NCBI GenBank assembly: GCA_964006375.1
Contig: OZ023266.1
Span: 160,087,292-160,151,291, forward strand
Length of the DNA stretch: 64,000 nucleotides
Direction of reading: 5' to 3'
Origin: Tillus elongatus
Lineage: Eukaryota; Arthropoda; Insecta; Coleoptera; Cleridae
In this document: one piece after another, positions 49,629 to 61,586 of the stretch
Layout of the letters: the number at the start of each line of letters is the position of its first letter
Numbering within the stretch: position 1 is the stretch's first letter
Program-made: the position numbers and the translations under genes
The notes under the pieces: generated by a model
Seen by the model: the letters and a program-made list of their open reading frames with translations, nothing else
Told to the model about the DNA's origin: nothing
Databases searched by the model: none

Positions 49629-51360
49629 TCTTGTTCCTTCCCGCCAAGGAAGTTACGTCACCTTGGAGTGCTGTGCGGGGTAGGCAGGGTTTAAGGGGGA
49701 TATGGCTTCAAGATGTGAAAAAGACAGCTTTCAAGCCCGCTTTATTCGAATTTTCTGCTGATATTTCCTTTCTACCACCTACCCCGCCCAGCACCCCTAC
49801 TCACTCCTGGTCCCGTAACTTCCTTGGAAGGTGTGCATTTCTTTGTGTTTGTGGATCTAAGGGGATGGGGGCAGGTTTCTCAAAAGAGTTTTTAGAAAAA
49901 CGTTCAGGAGCTAAACTGCAAATTTACCTAAAATTCTCTACCAAAACGCACTTACTGCGTCCAGATTTTTTTCTTACAAACGAATCATATTTCGATAAAA
50001 AATGCAAAAACGCATTAACGAATTTGTTCTACGAAAATTAGCTAAAAAAATTATACACCCCTACTTACTCCTTGTCCCGTAACTTCCTTGCGGGGTGTGA
50101 ACAAGAAATTTTCCTTGCGGTTTCTGGATCCAGGGGGGTGGGGGCCTAGAGGGGGGTGGGGGCCTAGGCAGGTTTCTGAAAACAGTTTTTTGAAAAGCGT
50201 TCGGGAGATAAACTGCAAATTTACCGAAAATTCGCTACCAAAACGCACTTACTGCATCCAGATTTTTTCTTACAAAGGCATCATATTTCGACAAAAAATA
50301 CAAAAATGCATTAGCGAATTTGTTTTATGAAATTTAGCTAAAAAAAAAATTATGCACCCCTACTCGCACCTGGTCCCGTAACTTCCTTGGGGGGTGTGAA
50401 CAAGAAATTTTTCTTGGGGTTTGTGGATTCAGGGGGGGCCTAGGCAGGTTTCTGAAAACAGTTTTTTAAAAGGAGTTCAGGAACTAAACTGCAAATTTAC
50501 CGAAAATTCGCTACCAAAACGCACTTACTGCGTCCAGTTTTTTTTCTTACAAACGCATCATATTTCGATAAAAAATGCAAAAACGCATTAACGAATTTGT
50601 ACTACAAAAATTAGCTAAAAAAATAATGCACCCCTACTCACTCCTGGTCCCGTTACTTCCTTGGGGAGTGTGAACAAGAAATTTTTCTTGGGGTTTGTGG
50701 ATCCAGGGGAAGCCCTAGTCAGATTTCTGAAAACAGTGTTTTGAAAATCGTTCGGGAGCTAAACTGCAACTTTACCGAAAATTCGCTACCAAAACGCACT
50801 TACTGCGTCTAGATCTTTTTCTTACAAAGGCATCATATTTCGATAAAAAATTCAAAAATGCAATAACGAATTTGTTCTACGACAATTAGCTTAAAAAAAA
50901 TATACACCCCTACTCACTCCTGGTCCCGTAACTTCATTGGGGAGTGTAAACAAGAAATGTTTTAGGGGAATAGGGGTGCTGTGAGGGGTAGGCAGGGTTT
51001 AAGGGGGATATGGCTTCAAGATGTGAAAATACAACTTTCAAGCCCGTTTTATTCGCATTTCCTGCTCATATTTCTCTTTTACTAACCACCCCGCCCAGCA
51101 CCCCTATTCACTCCTGGTCTCGTAACTTCCTTGGGGGTGTGTGAACAAGAAATTTTTCTTGGGTTTTGTCGATCCTGGGGGGCTCTAACCAGGTTTCTGA
51201 AAACAGTTTTTTGAAAAGCGTTCGGGAGCTAATCTGCAAAATTACCGAAAATTCGCTACCAAAACTCACTTACTGCGTCCAGATTTTTTTCTTATAAACG
51301 CATCATATTTCGATAAAAAATGCAAAAATGCATTAGAAAATTTGTTCTACGATAATTAGC
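49629..51360. repeat. Tandem array, units of about 276-297 bp
   Basis: The landmark ACGCACTTACTGCGTCCAG recurs at about 49946, 50243, 50519 and 50794, and in modified form at 51264 (spacings 297, 276, 275 and about 470; the last unit carries an extra GGATATGGCTTCAAGATGTG segment also present at the array start). Each unit has AAACGCATCATATTTCGATA, CTGGTCCCGTAACTTCCTTG and TTTACCGAAAATTCGCTACC. Reading frames through it are not conserved. Confidence 0.88.
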
Positions 51361-51364
51361 TAAA

Positions 51365-52150
<786 letters not shown>

Positions 52151-52226
52151 ATACTATATTTCAGTAAATCAGTAAAATAATATAAATAGACTAGACTATG
52201 AATATACGTCCCGACGGTTCCACTTT

Positions 52227-52541
52227 ATGTATAACATTCGCATCCTCGTGAATAGCAACTTGAAAAAATTCGAAAATTACCTATATATCTTTGTACAATA
52301 CGTTAAGTACAATTTTAATCAGTTTGTAAGATCTAATTTGCATTTAGCTTTTACCTATTATGCAATTAAATGTTCTGATTTTATATTTGACGAAAAAACA
52401 ATTAATGAATACGTACGGATAAACAAATTGTATAAATTCTTTGAACAGAACAGGTATTTTATATTTTTGCGTAAGATATATCTTCTTTCAGTTCCAGATA
52501 ATGCTTTAGAAGGCCTTTTCCGTGATAAGATTATTCAATAA
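52227..52541 (+). CDS. 104-residue ORF, function unknown
   Basis: An ATG-started frame rich in Tyr, Phe, Asn and Lys, with NEYVRINKLYKFFEQNRYFI and LLSVPDNALEGLF near the end. It does not overlap any repeat I could identify and stops 60 bp before the 52.6 kb mariner element. No signal peptide, membrane helix or known motif. In such AT-rich DNA a 104-codon frame can occur by chance, so it may be nothing, or the tail of an unseen multi-exon gene. Confidence 0.22.
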   Translation: MYNIRILVNSNLKKFENYLYIFVQYVKYNFNQFVRSNLHLAFTYYAIKCSDFIFDEKTINEYVRINKLYKFFEQNRYFIFLRKIYLLSVPDNALEGLFRDKIIQ

Positions 52542-52601
52542 TATTCACCAGTCTCAAAGTATGCTGTAATTCGGTTGTGCCTTATTCTGGTCCATTTTAT
52601 A

Positions 52602-55600
52602 CAGGTTGTCCCACGTAAGGTGTGCATTAGAAGTTTTCGAATTAATATTGGTATTTGGAATCTGACAATTTGCAAATGTATCTGTCACCATCCGATCATT
52701 ATAACTAAAATATGTTGGTGACTGTATCACTTCCGGTTATACCGAAAGTTGCCGACAACTTTCTTAATTTTAATATAACACCCTATATATTATTGCACAT
52801 TCGAAATGAGCATGCAATTCTGAGCAAAATGATATGTCAGTTGCCTATACTGGTGTCAGATGTTCTCAAGATATTCGATTTTCTATTGTTTTTCCGTCAT
52901 AAAGTTGTAAATCTTTGAAATGGCAATTCTCGTCATCAAGTATGTCATGATTCTAAAACTTAGCATAACTATAGTTCTAATGGTCGGAATTCTTCTCATT
53001 GTGAGAAAAATTACAAAATAGATACAGGGTGTTGCTTAACGAAGTTCAAATATCGATAATTTCAAACACGAAAAAGTATTTTTTTCCAAATGGAGCAGCC
53101 TGTATATTTTCATCGCATATCATTCGTAATGATATTTTTCTTCGATCTGTATCAGCATTCCCTATACCTATGTCGGGTGATTCCTGAGTTATGATGGGAA
53201 ATATGTGAATTTTGTATTATCCGAGATAATACTCTTTTCTTTTCTTTGTATTGATAATAATAATAATAACAAGTATTATTATTATAATTAGTATTTTTAT
53301 AATTATAATAGTAATAATAAGAATGATAATAATAATAACTCGTAACTATACAACGGTATGGGGGGATGTTAATAGACACCACTAGTAAGCTTTGGGTATA
53401 GGGCAAAGAGAACCCAGAATTTTCCATGTAGATATTCCATTCATATTCTGGACGAAAAGAATGAAAACCTGTATTAGATTTTATTATATTAATGTCGCTC
53501 TTTAGAGTAATTGAATAACTCTGAAGAAGTATTTTTTTCATTTCGTTTTTCATCTCTGGGTGTTCGAATACGTTTTCACCTCTTATCCTTTAAAAAGAAG
53601 ACATTCCGATTCGACTTGCACTGTTTTAGAAATTATAAATCCTCTGCTCAATACAACATAGTGAGGGATGTTTATGAATCCCCTGAAACTTAATTACTCA
53701 AAATAAAAACAAGTTAAAGAACCATCTATCAGTGCGAAAATATATCAGTGAGTTTTAATACAGAAAATAATCAACGAAACAGTGATAGAATTAATTTTAA
53801 AAATGCGTATGAGTTTTAATACAAAATATGCTCTATATGACCACCATTGACTTCAAAACACTTCAATAATCTTCTTTGCAATCCAGAATTAGTGGCCCTT
53901 CCGATCATTTCTGGAGCGAGATCGTTAAAAGATTGTCGCACTTTAGCCTCCAGTTCTTCTAGGGAGGTTATTTGGCTGGAATAAACTAAATTTTTAATGT
54001 GGCCCCATAAGAAGAAGTCATGTGGAGTCAGGTCTTGTAACCTGGCAGGCCAAAGCCATGGACCGCCAGGTCCTATCCAACGATCCTCAAACATCTGTTG
54101 TACAGCTGCCATAGAATGTGCTAGAGCGCCATCTAACTGGTACCAGAATTCTGCATCAGGCAAACCAGTCAAGATACCAGCAACAACTTCACGAAGTATT
54201 CTACGACAATTTTCTGAGGTCAACATTTCCTCGTAGATATGGAAAAAAACTCTTCCATTTCTAATAACAGAGAAAACATTGAAACTGAATTTATACTGGA
54301 AATGCGCTTCACGCATAAAGTGAGCATTTTCATCTGCCCAGAAATGGCATCACTTCCGATTGATGATACATTTTCTTGTGAATTTTGATTTTAAAAAATG
54401 TCCAAAAAAATCCTATCTAAGATACCTGGGTCTTCCTGGATCCGTACCATCAACCATTCACAAAATGCAACCCTTCTAATGTGGTCACCCTCCCGTAATC
54501 CATGCACTGTCCTTTGGGCATACCATCCATACTTAAAAAGAATTCTTTGAATTGATGTTAGAGTTAGTCTTAAATCTTCTACTGCCTGCCTGATGGAAGC
54601 GTGTGGATAGGCCGTGAAATAACCCAACACATTGATTTCATTTGTTTCATTGTCGGTAATGTTACTGGAACGATTTCTATTTAAATTACCATTCCAGTAA
54701 TTCCGAAAATTTGACTAGATTCTGGAGAACTCTGTCCTATTCATAGGTGACAAATATGGAAATCTCTCATTGAACAAGCGGCACGTTCTACTCACGATTC
54801 TCCTGCATTCTCCGTGAATGTAAAATAAATTTAAAATGTCAGCAGAATATTATTCAACAATATTTTCCATTGTGTATCTCACAATACTTTCAAAGAAATA
54901 GATCACTCTATTGCGATAACAACTAACGAGACTAATAATACATCTCTTTGACATAAGTTTTCATATTATGTCCAAAGCCTACTCTCCGACTAGGTAGATT
55001 CCCAATTTTGTAGTATATTCCGGTTTTATTCATATTCCTTCTTATAACTAAGAAATAATTCAAGATAGGTATAGAGAATGCTGATACAGATCGAAGAAGA
55101 ATATCATTTTAAAGGATATGCGATGAAAATATACAGGGTGTACTGTTTGTAAAAAAATACTTTTTCGTGTTTGAAATCATCGATATTTGATCTTCGTTAA
55201 ACAACACCCTGTATTATTTTTGTAATTTTTCTCACAATGAGAAGAATTTTTATCACTAGTACTATAGTTGTGCTAATTTTCAGAATCATGACATAATTGA
55301 TACCTGAGAATTGCCATTTCAAAGATTTGCATCTTTATGACGGAAAAACAATAGAAAATCGAATATCTGCTTGAGAACGGCTGACGCCAGTATAGACAAG
55401 TGGCATATAATTTTCCTCAGAATTGCATGCTCATTCCGAATGTGCAATAATATATAGGGTATTCTATTAAAATTGAGAAAGTTGTTGGAAACTTCCGGTA
55501 CAACCGGAAGCGATACAGTCACCAAAATATTTTAGTTATAATAAGCGGATAGATACATGCAGTTGAAAATTTTCAGATTCCAAATCGCAGTACTAGTTCT

Positions 55601-55636
55601 AAAACTTCTAATGCACGCCTTACGTGGGACAGCCTG
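52602..55636 (-). mobile_element. 3.0 kb mariner-type element with about 570 bp TIRs
   Basis: The ends CAGGTTGTCCCACGTAAGG (52602) and CCTTACGTGGGACAGCCTG (55636) are inverted and flanked by TA on each side. The terminal inverted repeats run to about 53173 and 55067, sharing GTGACTGTATCACTTCCGGT-like, ATTCGAAATGAGCATGCAAT and TCGATCTGTATCAGCATTCC blocks. Nested within each arm is a smaller motif pair (ACAGGGTGT ... CCTGTATATTTTCATCG), perhaps an older internal terminus. The centre encodes a dead transposase on the minus strand and an AAT-rich patch at 53240-53340. Confidence 0.88.
53816..54870 (-). pseudogene. Mariner-like transposase of the long-TIR element
   Basis: Minus-strand reading: MENIVE, stop, YSADILNLFYIHGECRRIVS, RTCRLFNERFPYLSPMNRTE, NVLGYFTAYPHASIRQAVED with LTSIQRILFKYGWYAQ (helix-turn-helix), then a frame break around the first Asp (about 54390-54320), MREAHFQYKFSFNVFSVIRN, WYQLDGALAHSMAAVQQMFE (second Asp) and LQDLTPHDFFLWGHIKNLVY (third Asp), ending GGHIEHILY. 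I count 37 residues between the last two Asp; aligned to the 45 kb copy this is four residues shorter at the QQMFE region. Stops at about 54852 and 54715 plus the frame break make it inactive. Confidence 0.83.
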
Positions 55637-56159
55637 TATATACTAAAATAAAAGATAACTGAAATTCCGTCAATATATTTAGTTAGTAATGCCTCTTCTC
55701 ATTCACTATATCAGCGTATAATCTAAAATTATTGACGCACTATTACAGTTCTGAACTTATTGTCTAGGAGAAACAGTAAAGAATAATTAATTTCAACATC
55801 CACTAGATGGTCACACATCTAACGTATAATATGGTTATATATTCAGACTGAGAGAATACAAAATTAACGTGCAATGGATGTAATACGTAGCATTACGTTT
55901 TAGAACCTACCCTAAATTTAATTAGATTCCCTTCTTTATTACGCTGTAGTTTAATCTAAATCTAGGCATGTTATGGGTTTTAAAATTACTATAGTTATAT
56001 GAAAACAACCCACAGTTGATGATCTGCACCACTGTAAAAGAAGTGGAGCATATTGAAACAGTAATTGGGTATTACAACATATTACTAGCTATAAACATGT
56101 TTTAAATAGAAAACATAGTTAGTTTTACCTCCACATCGTCACAACGTTGGGAGTATCGC
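55637..56159. other. No recognised feature
   Basis: AT-rich sequence between two inverted-repeat structures; no repeat match or coding frame noticed. Confidence 0.35.
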
Positions 56160-58610
56160 ATCGGAGACATAAATTTCAATTTTTTTTAGCTTAAACGTCG
56201 AAAAAAGTATCAAAACATATATAGAACATGATTTGGGAACGAAATCTTTTTTGTCTGTCTGTAGCTACGATAATTTTAGAACGAATTGAGATATCGTCTT
56301 CAAATTTGGTACACAGTTAGCACTCCCTAAACGAACGGTTCGGATTGTTTTTGGGTAAAATCGCTTTGGGGGGTAGGGGATGAATGAGTGGTGATTTGGT
56401 GAAAATTGAGGTTTGTTCGTTAAAACTCGAGTAATATAAAGTTTAGGGTTTATTTATTAGAAAAATTTTAATTTCATCAAACAGCTCGTAGGTATTCTGT
56501 GAATTAAATTAGGGGTTAAATGTGTGGGGGTAGAATATTGTTGGCAAAAATCTTGGATTTTTTTTGCTAAAGCGGCGTAAAAGTCTCAAAACATATAGCA
56601 AAACTTGATTCTGGAACGAAAATGTTTTTGTCTGTCGGCATGTACGTCTGGCTGTTAATGAGCACAATAACTTTCGAACGAATTGAGATATCGTCTTCAA
56701 ATTTGGTATCCAGTTAGAACTCGATAAGGGAAAGCGTTGAATTGTTTTTGAGTAAGATCTCTTAAGGGAGTAGGGAATAAACAAGGGATGATTTGGTGAA
56801 AATTGACATTTTTTCAATGAAACTCGAGTAATATAACGTTTTAGAAGCTTATGGGTACAGGAGTGCAAATAGTTTTCTCGTGGTCAAGTCAAGGGCCCTA
56901 AATTCGCTGCATAAGAATGTTTTTCTGAAGAGAATGGATTATCACAGCTATGTGGCAGTTATGATTCAATTTGCAGAACTTTTTTTTATTTTACACTATT
57001 ATTATGATAAAAATGATAATAATGTACTTATTTAAAAAATAATCCGAAGACCCAGTAAGAAGTGATCAACTTTAATAAAATTTATACATATGTACCAAGC
57101 CGTAGAAGGGCCGCGACGAAATTGTTTCTATAATTGCCACTTTAAACTGACAATTAGCGCTAATTGCGACTTTAAACTGGCAATTATCTACAGTTGCTAC
57201 TTTAAACTGACAATTATCTATAATTGTCAGCTTAGTGTCGCAATTATAGATAATTGTCAGTTTAAAGTCGCAACTATAGATAATTGCCAGTTTAAAGTTA
57301 AATATTATACACGTGTACGAAGCCGTAGAAGGGCCGCGACGAAATTGTTTCTATAATTGCGACTTTAAACTTGCAATTAGCGCTAATTGCGACTTTAAAC
57401 TGGCAATTATCTATAGTTGTTACTTTAAACTGGCAAGTATCTATAATTGTCAGTTTAGTGTCGCAATTATAGATAATTGCCAGTTTAAAGTCGCAACTAT
57501 AGATAATTGCCAGTTTAAAGTTAAATATTATACACGTGTACGAAGCCGTAGAAGGGCCGCGACGAAATTGTTTCTATAATTGCCACTTTAAACTTTCAAT
57601 TAGCGCTAATTGCGACTTTAAACTGGCAATTATCTATAGTTGTTACTTTAAACTGACAATTATCTATAATTGTCAGTTTAGTGTCGCAATTATAGATAAT
57701 TGTCAGTTTAAAGTCGCAACTATAGATAATTGCCAGTTTAAAGTTAAAATTTATACACATGTACGAAGCCGTAGAAGGGCCCCGATGAAATTGTTTCTAT
57801 AATTGCGACTTTAAACTGGCAATTATCGCTAATTGCGACTTTAAACTGGCAATTATTTACAGTTGCTACTTTAAACTGGCAATTATTTACAGTTGCTACT
57901 TTAAAGTCACAATTATAGATAATTGTCAGTTTAAACTGGCAATTAGCGCTAATTGTCAGCTTAAAGTGGCAGTTATCTATAATTACCAGTTTAAAGTTGC
58001 AATTAGCGCTAATTGCCAGCTTAAAGTGGCAATTATGGAAAAAATTTCGCTGTGGCCCTTCTACGGCTTCGTACATATGTTCTTAATCGCACTAAAAATA
58101 GTGCTACCAATTGAATAATAACTGACACATAGCTACGATAATTTACCCTCCCCAGAAAGATATTCTCATGAAATCAATTTAGGATCCATGACTTGACCAC
58201 AAAGAAAATGTTTGTGTTCCTATATCTACCTATAAAGTTAACTATATACCATATTTGAAGATGATATCCCGATTCATTCGTAAGTTATAGCACCTACTAA
58301 CAAACAGACGTACAGTCCGACAGACCGACCGACCAGCCGACAGATCGACAGACAAAAAAGATTTCGTTCGAGAATCAAATTGTCTATATGTTTTGAGACT
58401 TTCTACGCCGTTTTAACAAAAAAAATTCGCAATTTCTGTCACTGATACTCCATCTACACACATTCTACCCTTAATTAAATTTCAGCACAGAATACCAGAT
58501 GTTTGATGAAATTAAAAGTTTTCTAATAAACAAACCCTAAAACGTTAAAACTCGAGTTTTAATGGAAGACTGTCAATTTTCACCAAATCACCTCCCATTT
58601 ATCCGAGACC
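56160..58610. repeat. Large foldback-like inverted repeat
   Basis: Left arm (about 56390-56980) and right arm (about 58110-58605) are reverse complements. Shared blocks read AAAACTCGAGTAATATAA / its complement, AATTTCATCAAACA, GGCGTAAAAGTCTCAAAACA, TTTTTGTCTGTC, GATATCGTCTTCAAATTTGG, GTGGTCAAGTCA and CACAGCTATGTGGCAGTTAT. An extra partial copy of the arm lies at 56160-56400, about 370 bp upstream. The centre holds the 223 bp array. Confidence 0.8.
57086..58080. repeat. 223 bp higher-order array of 30 bp near-palindromes
   Basis: Header CGAAGCCGTAGAAGGGCCGC recurs at exact 223 bp intervals (units starting about 57086, 57308, 57531 and 57754) and once inverted at the right end (CCTTCTACGGCTTCGTACAT, 58057-58076). 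Between headers run 30 bp subunits of the form AATTGCGACTTTAAACTGGC plus AATTATCTAT, near-palindromes around TTTAAA. In each unit the first three subunits are in one orientation and the next three mostly in the other, so each unit is itself roughly palindromic. Four 88-codon frames are by-products of a period divisible by three. Confidence 0.9.
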
Positions 58611-58619
58611 CCCTGGAGA

Positions 58620-59190
58620 GATTTTACAGATACTATAGACTATTAAACTATAAACTCTGTAGCTAAGACTACTGCCAAAGCATCAGAGAAATGATCTATT
58701 TGAGGTTAATTTTCTGGAAATGTTTTAGAAAAATGACGGACAATGACGGTTGAAGGTAGAAGTTAAGGGTTTGTAAAGCACTGTTCTTGCGACCTATTCA
58801 CTACATGACCCGTATTCGTTTCAGGTGTTTTGCCTTTGTTGCTAATTTGGACGTTTCAAATCACGACTTTGACGTTTTGAGGAAAACTCCATTTTTTTTT
58901 CTTTAAATGCCTATAACTTTTTTTATTTTAACTTACAGATCTAAATGCCGGCATATGATTTACTTTTAATGATATAAACTCGCGCATAAAATTTGGATGC
59001 CCAGGTTTGCTATACCTGGAGATATAAAAAAATTTCCGGGGTAAAATTGAGCCGATTTTCCTGGCTAACGAAATAATTCAAGCCACACGCAAAAGGGGGT
59101 AAAAAGAGGGTAGTCGTCAAAGTTTATCAAAATCGGCCAACTATTTTTTTCCGCCAACTATTTTTTGAGTTATCGGTGTGAGAATATGGA
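58620..59190 (-). repeat. (TA)n-family right arm without tract (reverse)
   Basis: AAAGCATCAGAGAAATGATC, GACTTTGACGTTTTGAGGAA, GAGCCGATTTTCCTGGCTAA and TTTTTTGAGTTATCGGTGTG in reverse-arm order; an internal CAACTATTTTTT duplication near 59140. Confidence 0.7.
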
Positions 59191-59305
59191 AAAACGTATA
59201 GGGTGTCCCATTTGATAATACCAACTTATGAGGGTCTGAATTTAACTAAACTCGCCCTGTATGCAATTAAGCCACTTTGAAAGTAAATATGAGAAGCTAA
59301 GGGAC

Positions 59306-59394
<89 letters not shown>

Positions 59395-59539
59395 TCTTAC
59401 GGTGAGGGCCCATTACAATTATTTCAGAAACTACTTCGATTAGAATTTTGGGCAACAGTGTTTTCGAGCAAGGCCTACTTATGTAAAATAATGGCGTCCA
59501 CGTATCACTCCCAGTGGTACCGGAAGTTGAAGTCATCTC

Positions 59540-60342
59540 CGATAACTCAAAAAATAATGGGCCGATTTTGACTAAATTTGGTGAGTTACTTCCTTCTACA
59601 AATGGATTGGATAAGTTCGTTAGCCATAAACATCAGCCCAGGTTTTCCCGGAAAATTTTGTGTTTTCTTTCGAAAAAAATTTATATCTCCAGAATTAACA
59701 AAGTAAGGGCAACCAATTTTAGTACGCGGGTTTGCGTAATTATATGTAAGTTATCTACCAAAATTTAGCTCTGTAGGTCAAAAGCCAAAAAAGTTATGGG
59801 CATTTAAATAAAAATTATAAAAATTAATTAGAGTTTTCCTCAAAACGTCAAAGTGACAATTTAAAATGTCAAAATTCGCAACATTTAGGCAAATAACTTA
59901 AATCTAATACGGGCTATGGAATAAAAATGTCTCAAGAAGAATGTTTTACAAACCCTGAAGTCTTAGTTTCAACCGTCACTGTCCTTCATTTTACTAAAAT
60001 GTTTCCAGAAAATTCATTTCAAATTGACCCTTTCTCTGATGCTTGGTAGTAGCCTTAGTTATAGAGTTTATCATTTAATGGTATATAATTTTTGTCGAAT
60101 TTTTCGTAAAAAATCAATAAAGCTTAATATATCCGTTATTCTACAAGATATGAAAAAAAATTGTATACATTAATTATAGGGTGTCTTGAGCTACATCTTA
60201 AAAAATATTTATACAATCACAGGATGGCTCATAAGTTGTTGGTGATACAAATTCTCTTTTTTTTTTAATCAAACACGTCTTATGTTATTGCATTTTTGCA
60301 TTTTCCATCGAAATATAATGCATGTTTATAAGAAAAGAAATT
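59540..60342 (+). repeat. (TA)n-centred dispersed repeat, copy 12 (right arm)
   Basis: CGATAACTCAAAAAATAATG, TTTTCCCGGAAAATTTTGTG, CCTTTCTCTGATGCTTGGTA and ATATAATGCATG blocks, closely matching copy 1 over about 800 bp. The arm is not next to its (TA)n tract here; 140 bp of other sequence lies between. Confidence 0.78.
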
Positions 60343-60650
60343 CTGGACGCAGCAAGTGCATTATGGTAGCGAATTTTAATCAAATGCTTCATATTTGAAT
60401 AGCTCAATTTGCTATTAACCTATAAGGTTGACCAAGAAACGAGTTTTTTCGGGAATACTCTAAGTTTACTTTCGGAAATTTTTGTACATTTTCAAACAAT
60501 AAAGTTATTTTGCTGAAATATGGTACATTGTTTTTACTATATTGATTATACTGGTAACCAAATTTGATGCCTGCTTTCTTAAAAAACACACATATTTGCT
60601 ACTAAAAACATTTTTATGAAAATTCACCATAACGCACTTGCTGCGTCCAG
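60343..60650. mobile_element. 310 bp TIR module, third complete copy
   Basis: Ends GGACGCAGCAAGTGCATTAT and ATAACGCACTTGCTGCGTCC; same interior landmarks as 1594-1905 (CTGGTAACCAAATTTGATGC, TAACCTATAAGGTTGACCAA). Confidence 0.72.
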
Positions 60651-60862
60651 ACTTTTTAAGATATACATTAACTAATTTAAAACCATGTGTATTTTACAGT
60701 AGAAAAGATAGAGCGGTGATATTTACAAGATGTGTATCCGGGTCCCTTAGCTTCCTATATTTACTTTTAAAGTGGTCTAATTGCATACAGGGCGAGTTTA
60801 GTTAAATTCAGACCTTCATAAGTTAGTATTCTCAAATGGAACACCTATACGTTTTTTCATAT

Positions 60863-61273
60863 TCTGGTTAAAAAAAGGTATTTCCTTTTGAACGATATAA
60901 AGTTCTGTCTACCTATCTGTTCAACTTCTAAATTTATCTACTGTTTTTTGTGCAACAAACTAAAATCATGTAATTTCTTGCAAGGATGGTTGTGAAATTC
61001 TTAGCAAAACTTCAAAACAAAGAATTAAGCTGTCACCAGTAATCTGTTGTTAGTTTCTCTGCAGTGCCAGTTTATCTTGGTTCTTATAAGAAATGGAACA
61101 TAATACACATTTAAATGCTGATATTTTAAACATATTTATGAGACATATCCCAATTTTTCACCAATCACCAGAAAAAAAATACGAAGAATTCTAAAAAAAC
61201 TACTTACTGTTTAGTACTATACAATTTTAACTATTTATGTTAAAATAAAAATGTGCTTAGATATAAAAAATAA
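60863..61273. other. No recognised feature
   Basis: AT-rich flank downstream of the mariner TIR, with no coding frame. It may be the 3' non-coding part of the transposase remnant that follows. Confidence 0.35.
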
Positions 61274-61586
61274 TTAAGAAAGCCATAAGTGTTTAATATG
61301 ACCTCCATAAGCAGTTAAACACTTGTGGATTCTAGAGATAACACCAATAGTCACCGCTTTTGGTATTCCAGCTGCAGGCAATTTGTCGAGCGCTGTTCGT
61401 ATTCGAGCCATTAAATTCTCTTTTGAAATTACGGGTGTAGAATAAACTCTTTGCTTTATTACTCCCCGAGCGTAAAAATCTAATGGCTTGACGTCGGGGC
61501 ACCTCACAGGCCAATTCTGTGCATCTATCTTCAAGCAATTTAGTCAGCTGATGATCGATTTGATTGTGACAGTGGGGTAGAGCCCC
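61274..61586 (-). pseudogene. Mariner-like transposase C-terminus, split by a retroposon
   Basis: On the minus strand the sequence starts exactly at the second catalytic Asp (DGALPHCHNQIDHQLTKLLE). After a frame change it continues NWPVRCPDVKPLDFYARGVI (third Asp), QRVYSTPVISKENLMARIRT and ends TAYGGHIKHLWLS. The upstream half is not adjacent because the A-tail of a non-LTR copy abuts the DGAL codons, so that retroposon inserted inside or truncated this gene. A further distinct lineage of the superfamily. Confidence 0.75.

Larger units (their letters stand above)
59196..60862. mobile_element. Mariner-type TIR pair enclosing a (TA)n-repeat copy
   Basis: TATAGGGTGTCCCATTTGAT with CTCGCCCTGTATGCAATTA (59196-59306) is the inverse of 60748-60862 (TTGCATACAGGGCGAGTTTA, CTCAAATGGAACACCTATAC). 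Arms are about 115 bp. The interior has no transposase: a (TA)n tract (59309-59389) and repeat copy 12. This is either a non-autonomous mariner derivative that was later invaded, or two facing ends. Confidence 0.65.

Noticed and set aside
57090..58076. Four 88-110 codon frames with a 10-residue NC.FK period, resembling a repeat protein
   Set aside because: The subunit is 30 bp, so any open frame repeats every 10 residues. The frames occur on both strands of a palindromic array and lack a gene context.
57086..58080. CRISPR-like array
   Set aside because: Regular spacing exists, but the intervening sequences are themselves repeats and near-palindromes, there are no unique spacers, and the genome is eukaryotic.
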